Below, piece after piece: positions 1 to 9,489 of a stretch of DNA of 44,775 nt (the first letter of the stretch is position 1; each line of letters opens with the position of its first letter). The DNA is from Verrucomicrobiales bacterium (GTDB lineage: Bacteria; Verrucomicrobiota; Verrucomicrobiia; Limisphaerales; Palsa-1400). The DNA lies in NCBI GenBank assembly GCA_003140095.1, contig PLIU01000457.1:12891-57665 (forward strand), in the 5' to 3' direction. A program made the translations under genes and the position numbers. The notes under the pieces were generated by a model that worked only from the letters and a program-made list of their open reading frames with translations, ran no database searches and was not told the DNA's origin.

Positions 1-641
1 TCGTGGTCCATGGCCGCTTCCATCATTTGCAGCAAATGATTGGCGTTGGTGTGCGTGGCCCGCGCCACGAAGGTAGCCCCGGCGGCGATTAATTGCTTCA
101 TCGGATTAACCGGCTGATCGAAGGCGCCCCACGAATCGGTTTTGCTCTTGAACCCCAGCGGCGAGGTGGGCGAAGTCTGCTTTTTGGTCAAGCCATACAC
201 CCAGTTGTCCATGATGACGTAGGTCATCTTAATGTTGCGGCGCGCGGTATGATTGAGATGGTTGCCGCCGATGGAAAAAGCGTCGCCGTCGCCGCCGAAA
301 ACGAAGACATGCATGTCGGGGCGCGTGAGCGAGACGCCACTGGCAAAAGGCAGAGCGCGGCCATGCAGGAAATGCGCTCCGTTGGTCTGGACAAAATATG
401 GAAAGCGGCTCGAACAGCCGATGCCGGCGATGGTGGCGATCTTCTCGTGCAACAGCTTGCGCTTTTCCAGCAACTTGAAATACAGGGCCAGGACGGAAAA
501 ATCGCCGCAGCCCGGACACCACGTAGGGTGGTCGGCGGCCAGGTCCTTTTTCGTCAGCACTTTGCGTTCGGGGGCGGCCGGCGCCGCCGGGACGGAGGCC
601 GGGTTGGCCTGCGTGGGAATTTCAACAGTCGTTTCGCTCAT
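1..641 (-). CDS. korB: 2-oxoacid:ferredoxin oxidoreductase beta subunit, TPP-binding (3' part beyond window edge)
   Basis: Minus-strand reading from ATG at 641 gives MSETTVEIPTQ...DHPTWCPGCGDFSVL...GIGCSSRFPYFVQTNGAHFLHGRALPFASGVSLTRPDMHVFVFGGDGDAFSIGGNHLNHTARRNIKMTYVIMDNWVYGLTKKQ...; CPGCGD and GDGDAFSIGGNH TPP motifs; runs off the left edge so it is absent from the ORF track. Confidence 0.9.
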   Translation of the reverse strand, partial: MSETTVEIPTQANPASVPAAPAAPERKVLTKKDLAADHPTWCPGCGDFSVLALYFKLLEKRKLLHEKIATIAGIGCSSRFPYFVQTNGAHFLHGRALPFASGVSLTRPDMHVFVFGGDGDAFSIGGNHLNHTARRNIKMTYVIMDNWVYGLTKKQTSPTSPLGFKSKTDSWGAFDQPVNPMKQLIAAGATFVARATHTNANHLLQMMEAAMDH

Positions 642-668
642 AGTAATCGCTTTGACAAAATTTTAAAA

Positions 669-2486
669 TTACAGTTTGCGCAAGCCCTCGGCCACGTGGC
701 ACTTGGCCCGTTCCAGGATTTCGCGGACGCGCCAGGTCAAGCCGTCGGTTTTGTTTAAACCGCCGATCTTCGGCAGGCAAAAGCGCGCGCGCAGGATGCC
801 CGCCAACTGGCCGTAGCCGTAAAGTCCCTCGTCGTTCATCTCCACGACGATGACGTGATTGAATCCGGCGAAAATGTTGTCCAATCCCGGTGGCAGCGGG
901 CAGATGTGCCGGAGGTTGAGCGAGGAGACGCTGTCGCCGGCGGCGCGGGCGCGATCGACGGCTTCGCGGATGGGGCCTTGAGTCGAACCCCAGCCGACGA
1001 GCAGGATGTTGCCTTCCGGCGGCCCATAGACTTGGGGCACTGGCAATCCTTCCGCCACCTTCTGCAATTTGCGGCGGCGGCGAGCCGTCATTTGCGTATG
1101 CATCTTGGGTGAACCGGCAGGATGGCCCATCTCATCATGTTCCAACCCGCTGGCCAGCGGGTAGTGCCCGCTCAAGATGGGCGTGCCCGGCGCCACGCGC
1201 CGTTCCACCCGTCCGTCCAACGGGTAGGGAGTGTAGTCGGCCACAGGCGAAAGGTCCGGCGTCAGGTCCTGGCAAACTTTTTGCAGATCAGGTTCTTCAA
1301 AAGTTTCGATGCGCGTTGCGATGGATTGGTCGCTCAAAATAAAAACCGGCGTATTGAATTGGCGGGCGATGTTGACCGCCTCAATGGCGGTGTAAAAGCA
1401 ATCTTCCACACTGGAGGGCGCCAGCACCACTCGCGGCGAGTCGCCGTGCCCGCCGAAACAGGCCAGGTTCAGGTCGGATTGCTCGACGCTAGTTGGCATG
1501 CCCGTGGAAGGGCCGCCGCGCTGCACGTCGCAAATCACCAGCGGGACTTCGGCCATGACGCCCCAACCGATGGCTTCGGTCTTCAAGGCAATGCCCGGGC
1601 CGCTGGAACCGGTCACCGCCACCCGCCCTGCCCAACCCGCGCCCAGAGCCATGCAGGCGGAGGCGATTTCGTCCTCGCACTGCACAAAGATGCCGCCATA
1701 TTTGGGCAGCTCGCGGCGGAGCAACTCCATGATTTCCGACCAAGGCGTAATCGGATAAGCCGCGCCAAAGCGAACCCCCGCGGCAATCAAACCGTAGCCC
1801 AAGGCCTCATTGCCGGTCATGACCACCTGCTGGCCGCTCTTTTTCTTGGACTCAACGAATTGGAAAGTCTCCAGAATATTTCCCAACGAATAACCGTAAC
1901 CGGTGTGGAAAGCGCCGAGGGCGGTCTTGGCCACGCTCTCATCCTTGCCCGCAAACCGCTCGGAAATCAGCCGTTCCAGCTTCGGGACGCTCAGATCGAA
2001 CATCTTCGCCACCAGACCCAGTGCGAAAAGGTTTTTCCCCTTGTCCTTGGCCGTGCCGCCTATGGCCTCAATGGTGCGGCTGGTGATGGGCACACCAACA
2101 TGGCGAAATTCCTTTTCCCATTCGGGCTTGGGCTGCACGTGATCGGAATCATAGAGGACGATGCCGCCTTTGCGCACCGAGGAAATATGGTCCTCATAAG
2201 AATGCTGATAAAAGGCCAGCAGCACGTCGGCCTCGTCGCCCGAGCTCAAGACTTCCCCCGATCCAATGCGCACCTGGAAAATGGAAGGCCCACCGGAAAT
2301 GGTGGCAGGGATGGTCATGAAAGTCATGACCTCTTGTTCGCTGCGCCCGGCCAAACGGGCCAAAAAACCGCCGATGGCCTGGATGCCATCTTGCGAATTG
2401 CCGGCGAAACGGATGACCGCTTCGGATACTTTCGACACCTTTGGCGTGCCGCCGCCGACGGGCGGTGTCATTGTAGATTCACTCAT
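669..2486 (-). CDS. korA: 2-oxoacid:acceptor oxidoreductase alpha subunit (gamma-alpha fusion)
   Basis: 605 aa; TGNEALGYGLIAAGVRFGAAYPITPWSEIMELL, GPGIALKTEAIGWGVMAEVPLVICDVQRGGPSTGMPT; adjacent to beta subunit. Confidence 0.93.
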   Translation of the reverse strand: MSESTMTPPVGGGTPKVSKVSEAVIRFAGNSQDGIQAIGGFLARLAGRSEQEVMTFMTIPATISGGPSIFQVRIGSGEVLSSGDEADVLLAFYQHSYEDHISSVRKGGIVLYDSDHVQPKPEWEKEFRHVGVPITSRTIEAIGGTAKDKGKNLFALGLVAKMFDLSVPKLERLISERFAGKDESVAKTALGAFHTGYGYSLGNILETFQFVESKKKSGQQVVMTGNEALGYGLIAAGVRFGAAYPITPWSEIMELLRRELPKYGGIFVQCEDEIASACMALGAGWAGRVAVTGSSGPGIALKTEAIGWGVMAEVPLVICDVQRGGPSTGMPTSVEQSDLNLACFGGHGDSPRVVLAPSSVEDCFYTAIEAVNIARQFNTPVFILSDQSIATRIETFEEPDLQKVCQDLTPDLSPVADYTPYPLDGRVERRVAPGTPILSGHYPLASGLEHDEMGHPAGSPKMHTQMTARRRRKLQKVAEGLPVPQVYGPPEGNILLVGWGSTQGPIREAVDRARAAGDSVSSLNLRHICPLPPGLDNIFAGFNHVIVVEMNDEGLYGYGQLAGILRARFCLPKIGGLNKTDGLTWRVREILERAKCHVAEGLRKL

Positions 2487-2841
2487 TTTACGCTCCGTGA
2501 TTAAAACTCCTTGACGTCTGTGATGATGCGCTGCCGAAACCCTTCGACAACGAAACCGTGGTATAAGCTATAAGATGCACGTTCCTAACCTACCACTTCA
2601 CCATAAGTACGTCAAATGATGCATGACAGACACAAGTCATTTGAAATGAACATTTTACGCAGAATATGGACTCTCGCAAGGGCCGCGCGGCCAAAAGTAT
2701 TAATCTTACTTATTTATGTTAAAAATACTGTAACAAGACTTAATAATACTAATCTTGGCAAAAGTTGGCACGAAAGGCGGTACCAATCCTTGCCAGGGGA
2801 TCGCCGGAAGGGTAAAGTTTTCTTGTTGTCGTTGACAAGGT

Positions 2842-3525
2842 ATGTGTTCCTTCATGCGTTGGACCGCTTTTGTAATGTTGTTGGGCCGACAAACTTGCTG
2901 CGGCCAATCGCCGCGCTTCTTCCAGGAAAATGCGTTCACGTCCGCGTCATTCGCCGAAGCCGTAAATCACTTTGTCCGCATTGGGGAGGCTGCGGCGGTG
3001 AAGGAGCTGAACGAGTTGGCCGATGGCACAGAGAGGACCAACGGTTTCTCAGTCAAGGTGCGCGTTGGCTTGATTTGCAGGGTTCTATTTCAGCCGCAGG
3101 GAAGTGAGGCTATTCGTCCACCGGCATACGGTTTCCTAATGGAACTCGGAAGCATTGGGCTGCCACCCACGTTTCCCTCTTCCTCCTGGACTAATATCAG
3201 CAGGAATTGGCCGCTCTACCCGGTGGCTCTTTCTGGTTCCACCTATTTCGTTTTGAGCGAAAGGTATAGTTTTGAAGGGGCCGGCGGACCGGAAGATCCG
3301 ATGAGTTACGTCGCGTATTGCCGAAAGCACGGTGTTTTCTGCAAGAGGAAGATCCAAGTCCCGACCAGGAAAGAAGCCACGAAAGCTGCTGTCGCGCTCA
3401 GGCTCTCTGGAGCATGGCGAGCGATCAAGTGGACAGATCGCGAACAAGGTTATAGTTTTCACATGAACGAAGATTCGGTGTGGAGTTACATTCAAAATCA
3501 AGCCAAAGGCATAACCGTTCCATGA
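2842..3525 (+). CDS. hypothetical protein, possibly secreted
   Basis: 227 aa ORF with protein-like composition; short hydrophobic N-terminus; start uncertain; no identifiable domain. Confidence 0.55.
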   Translation: MCSFMRWTAFVMLLGRQTCCGQSPRFFQENAFTSASFAEAVNHFVRIGEAAAVKELNELADGTERTNGFSVKVRVGLICRVLFQPQGSEAIRPPAYGFLMELGSIGLPPTFPSSSWTNISRNWPLYPVALSGSTYFVLSERYSFEGAGGPEDPMSYVAYCRKHGVFCKRKIQVPTRKEATKAAVALRLSGAWRAIKWTDREQGYSFHMNEDSVWSYIQNQAKGITVP

Positions 3526-3655
3526 TGTCCGGCCAGGAGCAGTGTATCCCCCAAGGCCTCGCAGGCGTGGGTAAATTTGAAGGCTTGCACGCCAGGGCAT
3601 GGCGGTTACTCTGCTTCAGGTTGCAAAGAAGAGTTTCAGTTCACCTACACAACAA

Positions 3656-3931
3656 ATGCCAAAATATATAATCGAACGCGACATTGCAGGAGCCGGAAAG
3701 CTCACGCCGGAACAGTTGCAAGGTATCTCTCAGAAGTCGTGCGGCGTCCTCAAGAAGCTTGGGCCGCAAATCCAGTGGCTTCAAAGCTATGTGACCGACG
3801 ATAAGGTCTATTGCGTGTATATCGCGCCAGATGAGGCGACAGTGCGCGAACACGCAAAGCAGGGAGGCTTTCCTGCGAACCGTATTTCCGAGGTAAAAGG
3901 GATTATTGATCCGACGACGGCAGAAGCCTAA
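3656..3931 (+). CDS. DUF4242-like small protein (SCO4226 nickel-binding-like fold family)
   Basis: MPKYIIERDIAGAGKLTPEQLQGISQKSCGVLKKLGPQIQWLQSYVTDDKVYCVYIAPDEATVREHAKQGGFPANRISEV; start set to the internal ATG at 3656 within ORF 3599..3931. Confidence 0.75.
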   Translation: MPKYIIERDIAGAGKLTPEQLQGISQKSCGVLKKLGPQIQWLQSYVTDDKVYCVYIAPDEATVREHAKQGGFPANRISEVKGIIDPTTAEA

Positions 3932-4025
3932 CGTATTTTAAGGCAACGCTTTGTTGACTAAAGATAACCTACGACTTTTGAATTCGGTCGGAGGCTGGTT
4001 TCAAGATACGAACCAGCCGTTGTAT

Positions 4026-5372
4026 ATGGCAGCCGTCGCATTCCTGCTGTCGTTGTCGGCGCCTACGCCCGCGCGCGCCACGACGATCGATGTGACTCGC
4101 GGCGGCGCGGTGACGACCGAAGGGGTCGATAACACCAAGGCCATCCAGAAGGCGATCGATGATTCGGCCGAAGGCGACACGATCCTGTTTCCGTCGGGCA
4201 CTTATGGTATTTCGGGCACGATCGTCTTTAAGGCTGATCGGGATTATGCCGGTGCGGGCGCGACTTTGAAAAGGAGTTCGCCGGGCGGATTCGCAGCCTG
4301 CACGGAAAACGACCGCGGGAAGAACATGCTCATTGAAGGCCTGACGTTCGACCGCGCGGGTTTGGCGTTTAGCGGTTCCGGAAAGGTGAAGGCCAGCAAT
4401 ATTCGAATTAGGGGTTGTTCCTTCACGAACGTCAGACAGAAGACTTATCCGTTTGATACCGGGATCTATATCCCGATCGGGGGCACGCAATGCGAGATCG
4501 TGGGAAACCACTTTCGGAATATCAGAGGCGATAACGGCTTAATTACCTGGAACCTGGACAAGACGCGGATCACCGACAACGATTTCGACGGTGTCAACGA
4601 ATGCATGCATCTGAACGGGGAAACGGTGGATTGCAGCGTTTTGCGCAATCGCGGGGTGCATATCCATCGGATGGGAATCGAGATTCAAGGGAGCAAGAAC
4701 GCGAACCTAATAGTCGAGGACAATCACTTCGCCAATTGGGACTCTCCCTTCATGGATTCGTTCGGGTTGTCGATCGTTCCGAGCAGCGGCCCGAACATCG
4801 TGGTGAGATACAACACGCTGCTGGCCCGGCCGCCCGTGCCGGGGACGTGGACGGAGCGTTTCGGGTTCGGCATCGAACTCGGTGGCGATGTCTTGTGCCG
4901 CGACAATCTGACCGAAGGGTTCTGGTGGGATGGGATCGTCATCGGGGGAAAGAATACGACGGTCACGCACAACGTACTGCGTGGCGCCCATAGCGGCGAG
5001 TACACCACACCGACGAAGGTCTCGCTGGAGCCAGGCAGCGACTCCATAACGGAAAGAATCGTCGAAAACGAGCAGACCGTCACCGCCTCCTACATCGAAA
5101 ACCCCACCGACCTGACGGCCAAAGTGAGCGGAAAGCGCGCGCAGTTGTCATGGCAGGTTCATTCGACCAATGAGACTGGGTTCAAGGTGGAGCGGCGGAG
5201 GCCGGGCCGGGAATATGACGTCATTGCGACGCTGCCGGCGACCTCGACGAGCTATGCGGATGACCATCTCGCCGCCGGCGGCGAGTACGTTTATCGAATT
5301 CAGGCCTCGGATGATGCGGGGGATATTACGTATTCACCGTCGCTCTTGGTGGCGGTCGAGAAATTGCCATGA
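4026..5372 (+). CDS. secreted right-handed parallel beta-helix / pectate-lyase-like protein with C-terminal fibronectin type III-like domain
   Basis: Signal peptide MAAVAFLLSLSAPTPARA; GAVTTEGVDNTKAIQKAIDDSAEGDTILFPSGTYGISGTI; repeated beta-helix rungs; C-terminal AQLSWQVHSTNETGFKVERR...YVYRIQASDDAG. ORF track begins at 3951 (alternative start). Confidence 0.75.
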   Translation: MAAVAFLLSLSAPTPARATTIDVTRGGAVTTEGVDNTKAIQKAIDDSAEGDTILFPSGTYGISGTIVFKADRDYAGAGATLKRSSPGGFAACTENDRGKNMLIEGLTFDRAGLAFSGSGKVKASNIRIRGCSFTNVRQKTYPFDTGIYIPIGGTQCEIVGNHFRNIRGDNGLITWNLDKTRITDNDFDGVNECMHLNGETVDCSVLRNRGVHIHRMGIEIQGSKNANLIVEDNHFANWDSPFMDSFGLSIVPSSGPNIVVRYNTLLARPPVPGTWTERFGFGIELGGDVLCRDNLTEGFWWDGIVIGGKNTTVTHNVLRGAHSGEYTTPTKVSLEPGSDSITERIVENEQTVTASYIENPTDLTAKVSGKRAQLSWQVHSTNETGFKVERRRPGREYDVIATLPATSTSYADDHLAAGGEYVYRIQASDDAGDITYSPSLLVAVEKLP

Positions 5373-5577
5373 AAAAGCCGCTCGAGGCGGCGGAGGTAAT
5401 AATAATTGACCCGGACAAAGCGTGACGCATTTTGGATGAACTTTATGCGGAGGGTTCCGTTTGTGTCATTGAAAAGCCTCTTCCTAGCATCGAGAAACCT
5501 GGTTTTGCATGCCGACGCCCCCGGCAAGGCTGCGTTGACAGTGCCTCAGCCCTTGTGTTACTTTGCGCCAGAACTGA

Positions 5578-6201
5578 ATGGTTATGAGCTCTTTCCTTAA
5601 CCAACATGTGCTGGTGCTGAACCGATTGTGGCAGGCGGTGAATGTCTGCACGGCTCGTCGCGCCCTGACGCTTCTGTTCGAAGGGCACGCCCAGGTGGTT
5701 TTGGACGACGACGCCGGCGACTTCCAGACCTTCAGCTTCACCCAATGGCGCGATTTCTCCGCCCAACAGCCGCACCCGGAAACGATTGCCACCGTCTCTT
5801 TCAAAATTCGCATCCCGCGCGTTATTTTGCTGGTCATGTTCGACCGGTTGCCCAAGAAAGAAGTCAAATTCACCCGTCACAACATCTTCGAGCGGGACCG
5901 CAACACATGCCAATACTGCGGGCAGATTTTCGATCGCAAGGACTTGAATCTCGATCACGTCATCCCACGCGACCGCGGCGGCCCAACGACTTGGGAAAAT
6001 ATCGTCTGCTCGTGCGTGCGGTGCAACACGCAGAAAGCCAACCGCACGCCGCAGGAGGCCGCCCTGCACCTGGTGCGCAAGCCCAAGCGGCCCAAGTGGC
6101 GTCCGTTCGTCCAGATCAATTTGGGCCTGCAACACGACAGTTGGAAACATTTCCTGGACGTGGCCTACTGGAATGTCGAACTGGGCGAGGACGTGGGTTG
6201 A
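5578..6201 (+). CDS. HNH endonuclease
   Basis: CQYCGQIFDRKDLNLDHVIPRDRGGPTTWENIVCSCVRCNTQKANRTPQEA: HNH core with CxxC pairs. Confidence 0.88.
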   Translation: MVMSSFLNQHVLVLNRLWQAVNVCTARRALTLLFEGHAQVVLDDDAGDFQTFSFTQWRDFSAQQPHPETIATVSFKIRIPRVILLVMFDRLPKKEVKFTRHNIFERDRNTCQYCGQIFDRKDLNLDHVIPRDRGGPTTWENIVCSCVRCNTQKANRTPQEAALHLVRKPKRPKWRPFVQINLGLQHDSWKHFLDVAYWNVELGEDVG

Positions 6202-6228
6202 GAGCCTTGCTGGCCTGCACCGGGCTTG

Positions 6229-7794
6229 TCAATCAAATTCTATGCGCGGTTCGTGCCAGGCGTGGTTGCTTTGGGCCAGCATGTCGTCGGAGGCCTCCGG
6301 GCCCCAGGTGCCCGCGGCATAGAATTCCCGGTTGGTCAATGGCTTGGTCCATTCGGCGCGGATGGAATCGATGATGAGCCAGGCGGCTTCCACTTCGTCG
6401 CGGCGGATGAAGAGCGTGGCGTCGCCCACCAGCGCGTCGAGCAATAGCCGTTCGTAAGCTTCGGGCGTGTAAGCGCCGTACTCGGCGTTGTAACTGAAAT
6501 TCATGCGCACGGGGCGCAAGCTCATGTCCATGCCGGGCACCTTGCCATTGAATCGGAGGTAAATGCCCTCTTGGGGCTGCAAGCGGAGGGCCAGGGAGTT
6601 GGGATCGAGGCTCGGTCCGCATTGCGCGGCAAACAGGACATTTGGCGTGGGGCGGAATTGGATGCGCGCTTCACTGGTGCTCTCGGGAAGATATTTGCCG
6701 GTGCGCAAGAAAAACGGAACGCCCGACCAGCGCCAGTTGTCAATAAACAGTTTCAAGGCGACATAAGTCTCGACGTTGGAATCCGTTTTGACCTTCGGTT
6801 CCTGGCGGTAACCCGGCACCGGCTGGCCTTGGATGGCGCCGGCGAAGTATTGGCCGCGCACGACCTGCCGGGCCACGTCCTGGCGCGTGAGCGGGCGGAT
6901 GGATTTGAGCAATTTGACTTTCTCGTCGCGAATGCACTCCGACTCCAAGGACACCGGCGGTTCCATGGCGGTCAAGGCCAGGACTTGGAGCATGTGGTTT
7001 TGCACCATGTCACGCAGAGCGCCGGCCTCCTCGTAATAGCCGCCGCGGGCGCCGACGCCGAGCTTTTCGCTGACGGTGATCTGCACATGATCAATGGAGT
7101 TGCGGTTCCACAACTGCTCGAAAATGGAATTGGAAAAGCGGAACATCAAAATGTTCTGCACGGTTTCCTTGCCCAGATAATGGTCAATGCGGCAAACCTG
7201 CTGCTCGTCGGCGTAGCGCGTCAACTCGTCGTTGAGCAAGTGGGCCGAGGCCAGGTCGTGGCCAAAAGGTTTCTCGACGACGATCCGCTGCCAGCCGCCC
7301 TGGGAGTGGCCGCGTTGCAACAATTGAGCGGCGTGCAGGCGCTCAATGGCTTCCCCAAACTGGCTGGGCTGGGTGGCCAGATAAAACAAAAGGTTCTGGC
7401 GTAGCGGCGCGGACTTGAAGGAGCTGAGCTTTTGCTCGAGCTTGGCGTAGGCGGCGGCATCGGCCAGATCGCCCACGCAATAATACAGATTGGCCGCGAA
7501 GAGCCGCCAGACCTCCTCATCCACGGGCTTGGTGCGGGAGAACCGATCCAGCGCCTCGCGCAATTCGGCGCGCCAACTCTCATCGGTTTTTTCGCGCCGC
7601 GCGAAACCGATTATGCAAAAGCTGGCGGGCATTTGCTTCTCTTTGCAAAGATGGTAGAAGGCTGGAATGAGCTTGCGCGAGGTCAAGTCACCGCTGGCGC
7701 CGAAGATGACGATGCTGCACGGCTCGCTCAAGCGGCGCTGGGCGCCGATATGGCAGACGTTAGGCTCCGGCAAAATGGCCGATTCGACGTTCAT
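6229..7794 (-). CDS. zwf: glucose-6-phosphate 1-dehydrogenase
   Basis: CSIVIFGASGDLTSRKLIPAFYHL, RIDHYLGKETVQNILMFRFSN; likely start MNVESAILPEP at 7794 within ORF 6229..7896. Confidence 0.95.
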   Translation of the reverse strand: MNVESAILPEPNVCHIGAQRRLSEPCSIVIFGASGDLTSRKLIPAFYHLCKEKQMPASFCIIGFARREKTDESWRAELREALDRFSRTKPVDEEVWRLFAANLYYCVGDLADAAAYAKLEQKLSSFKSAPLRQNLLFYLATQPSQFGEAIERLHAAQLLQRGHSQGGWQRIVVEKPFGHDLASAHLLNDELTRYADEQQVCRIDHYLGKETVQNILMFRFSNSIFEQLWNRNSIDHVQITVSEKLGVGARGGYYEEAGALRDMVQNHMLQVLALTAMEPPVSLESECIRDEKVKLLKSIRPLTRQDVARQVVRGQYFAGAIQGQPVPGYRQEPKVKTDSNVETYVALKLFIDNWRWSGVPFFLRTGKYLPESTSEARIQFRPTPNVLFAAQCGPSLDPNSLALRLQPQEGIYLRFNGKVPGMDMSLRPVRMNFSYNAEYGAYTPEAYERLLLDALVGDATLFIRRDEVEAAWLIIDSIRAEWTKPLTNREFYAAGTWGPEASDDMLAQSNHAWHEPRIEFD

Positions 7795-7971
7795 TGCGGC
7801 GCGGCCACCGATTTTCGACGGGCGGTGGCGGAGTTCGTTCCAATTGAACACATGGCAACAATTAAACCCGGATTTTCGCGAATGACAACCCTGCAATTAT
7901 CCAATTGTCCAATTTATTTCCGGCAGCGACATTTGACGAAGACCATGGTATGCTGGCTGGATAAATAGTAA

Positions 7972-9489
7972 ATGAGTACTACATTGCTTCACCGAACCGC
8001 CTCCAGGGCGCTGCTGACGGACATGTACCAACTGAACATGTCGTATGGATATTGGAAAGCCGGGATGGCGGACCGCGAGGCGGTGTTCCATCTTTTCTTC
8101 CGCGAGCACCCGTTTCACGGCGGATTTACCCTCGCGTGCGGCCTCAGCGACTGTATCAAGTACATGATCGGGTTTCACTTTGGCGACAATGATCTGGCGT
8201 ATCTGGGGGCATTGAAGGGCGGTGATGACCAGCCGCTGTTCGAGGCGGCGTTCCTGGAGTATTTGCGCGATCTGCGCCTGCGCTTTGATGTCGATGCCAT
8301 CCCGGAAGGATCGGTAGTTTTTCCGCACGAGCCGCTGCTGCGCGTGCGCGGGTCCCTTCTGCAGGCGCAACTGGTGGAGACGGCGCTGCTTAATATCGTG
8401 AATTCCCAATCGTTGATTGCCACCAAGGCCGCGCGCATTTGTCTGGCCGCGCAGGGCGATCAAGTCGTGGAGTTCGGCCTGCGCCGGGCCCAAGGCGTGG
8501 ATGGCGCGCTCACGGCCAGCCGCGCGGCTTTCGTCGGGGGATGCGCAGCCACGTCCAATTTGATGGCCGGCAAACTCTTTGGCATTCCGGTCCGCGGCAC
8601 TCAAGCCCATAGCTGGGTCCTTTCCTTCGACGATGAACTGGCCGCTTTCAACGCCTATGCCGACGCCCAGCCCAACAATGCGTTCTTCCTGGTGGACACT
8701 TACAACTCGCTGCAGGGAGTCCGCCACGCAGTCACGGTGGGGAAACGATTGGCGCAATCGGGCCGCCGACTGGGGGGCGTCCGGCTCGACTCGGGTGATC
8801 TGGCTTACTTGAGCATCGAGGCGCGCAAGATTTTGGATGAGGGTGGATTTAACGATGCACTCATCCTGGCCAGCAATGATCTGGACGAATACCGCATCGC
8901 CAGTCTGAAGCAAGCAGGGGCGGCCATCCAGGTTTGGGCTGTCGGCACCAAGCTCGTGACGGCTTACGATCAACCGGCTTTGGGCGGCGTCTATAAACTT
9001 TCGGCTCTGCGGAAACCCGATGGCAGGTGGGAACATAAACTGAAGCTTTCGGATCAGGCGGTGAAAGTCAACAACCCCGGCCTGCTCCAGGTCCGCCGCT
9101 TTCAACAGGGCCAGGATTTCATTGGGGACGCGATTTTCGACGAGCTTGGGTCGGCGCCGGAGCCATTCACCATTGTCGATCCGCTGGACGGAACCAAGCG
9201 TAAGATGATGCCGGCAGAAGCGAAGTGGGAAGATTTGCTCACACCGGTTCTGCGGCGGGGCCAGCCGGTGCGGGAGCAGCCCTCTTTGGCGTCGATCCGC
9301 GAGCGCGTTCAGCGCCAACTGTCCATGCTGCATCCGAGCGTCAAGCGATTCGAGAACCCGCAGCCATATCTGGCGGGACTGGAGTTGGGGCTGCACGAAT
9401 TGAAGAAGCGGTTGGTTCTTGTGGCCAAGACCAAGTCAGGCCCTTCCCGGCCGGTTCAGCGCGAGAGTTCGGTCCACAAAAACGTATAG
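7972..9489 (+). CDS. pncB: nicotinate phosphoribosyltransferase
   Basis: LLTDMYQLNMSYGYWKAGMADREAVFHLFFREHPF; RGTQAHSWVLSF; GGVRLDSGDLAYLS. Confidence 0.93.
   Translation: MSTTLLHRTASRALLTDMYQLNMSYGYWKAGMADREAVFHLFFREHPFHGGFTLACGLSDCIKYMIGFHFGDNDLAYLGALKGGDDQPLFEAAFLEYLRDLRLRFDVDAIPEGSVVFPHEPLLRVRGSLLQAQLVETALLNIVNSQSLIATKAARICLAAQGDQVVEFGLRRAQGVDGALTASRAAFVGGCAATSNLMAGKLFGIPVRGTQAHSWVLSFDDELAAFNAYADAQPNNAFFLVDTYNSLQGVRHAVTVGKRLAQSGRRLGGVRLDSGDLAYLSIEARKILDEGGFNDALILASNDLDEYRIASLKQAGAAIQVWAVGTKLVTAYDQPALGGVYKLSALRKPDGRWEHKLKLSDQAVKVNNPGLLQVRRFQQGQDFIGDAIFDELGSAPEPFTIVDPLDGTKRKMMPAEAKWEDLLTPVLRRGQPVREQPSLASIRERVQRQLSMLHPSVKRFENPQPYLAGLELGLHELKKRLVLVAKTKSGPSRPVQRESSVHKNV

Noticed and set aside
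1122-2504. 460-aa plus-strand ORF
   Set aside because: Antisense to the strongly supported korA; GC-rich shadow ORF with no recognisable domain.
7897-9396. 499-aa minus-strand ORF
   Set aside because: Antisense shadow of pncB; composition (Arg/Gln/His-rich) typical of spurious ORFs.
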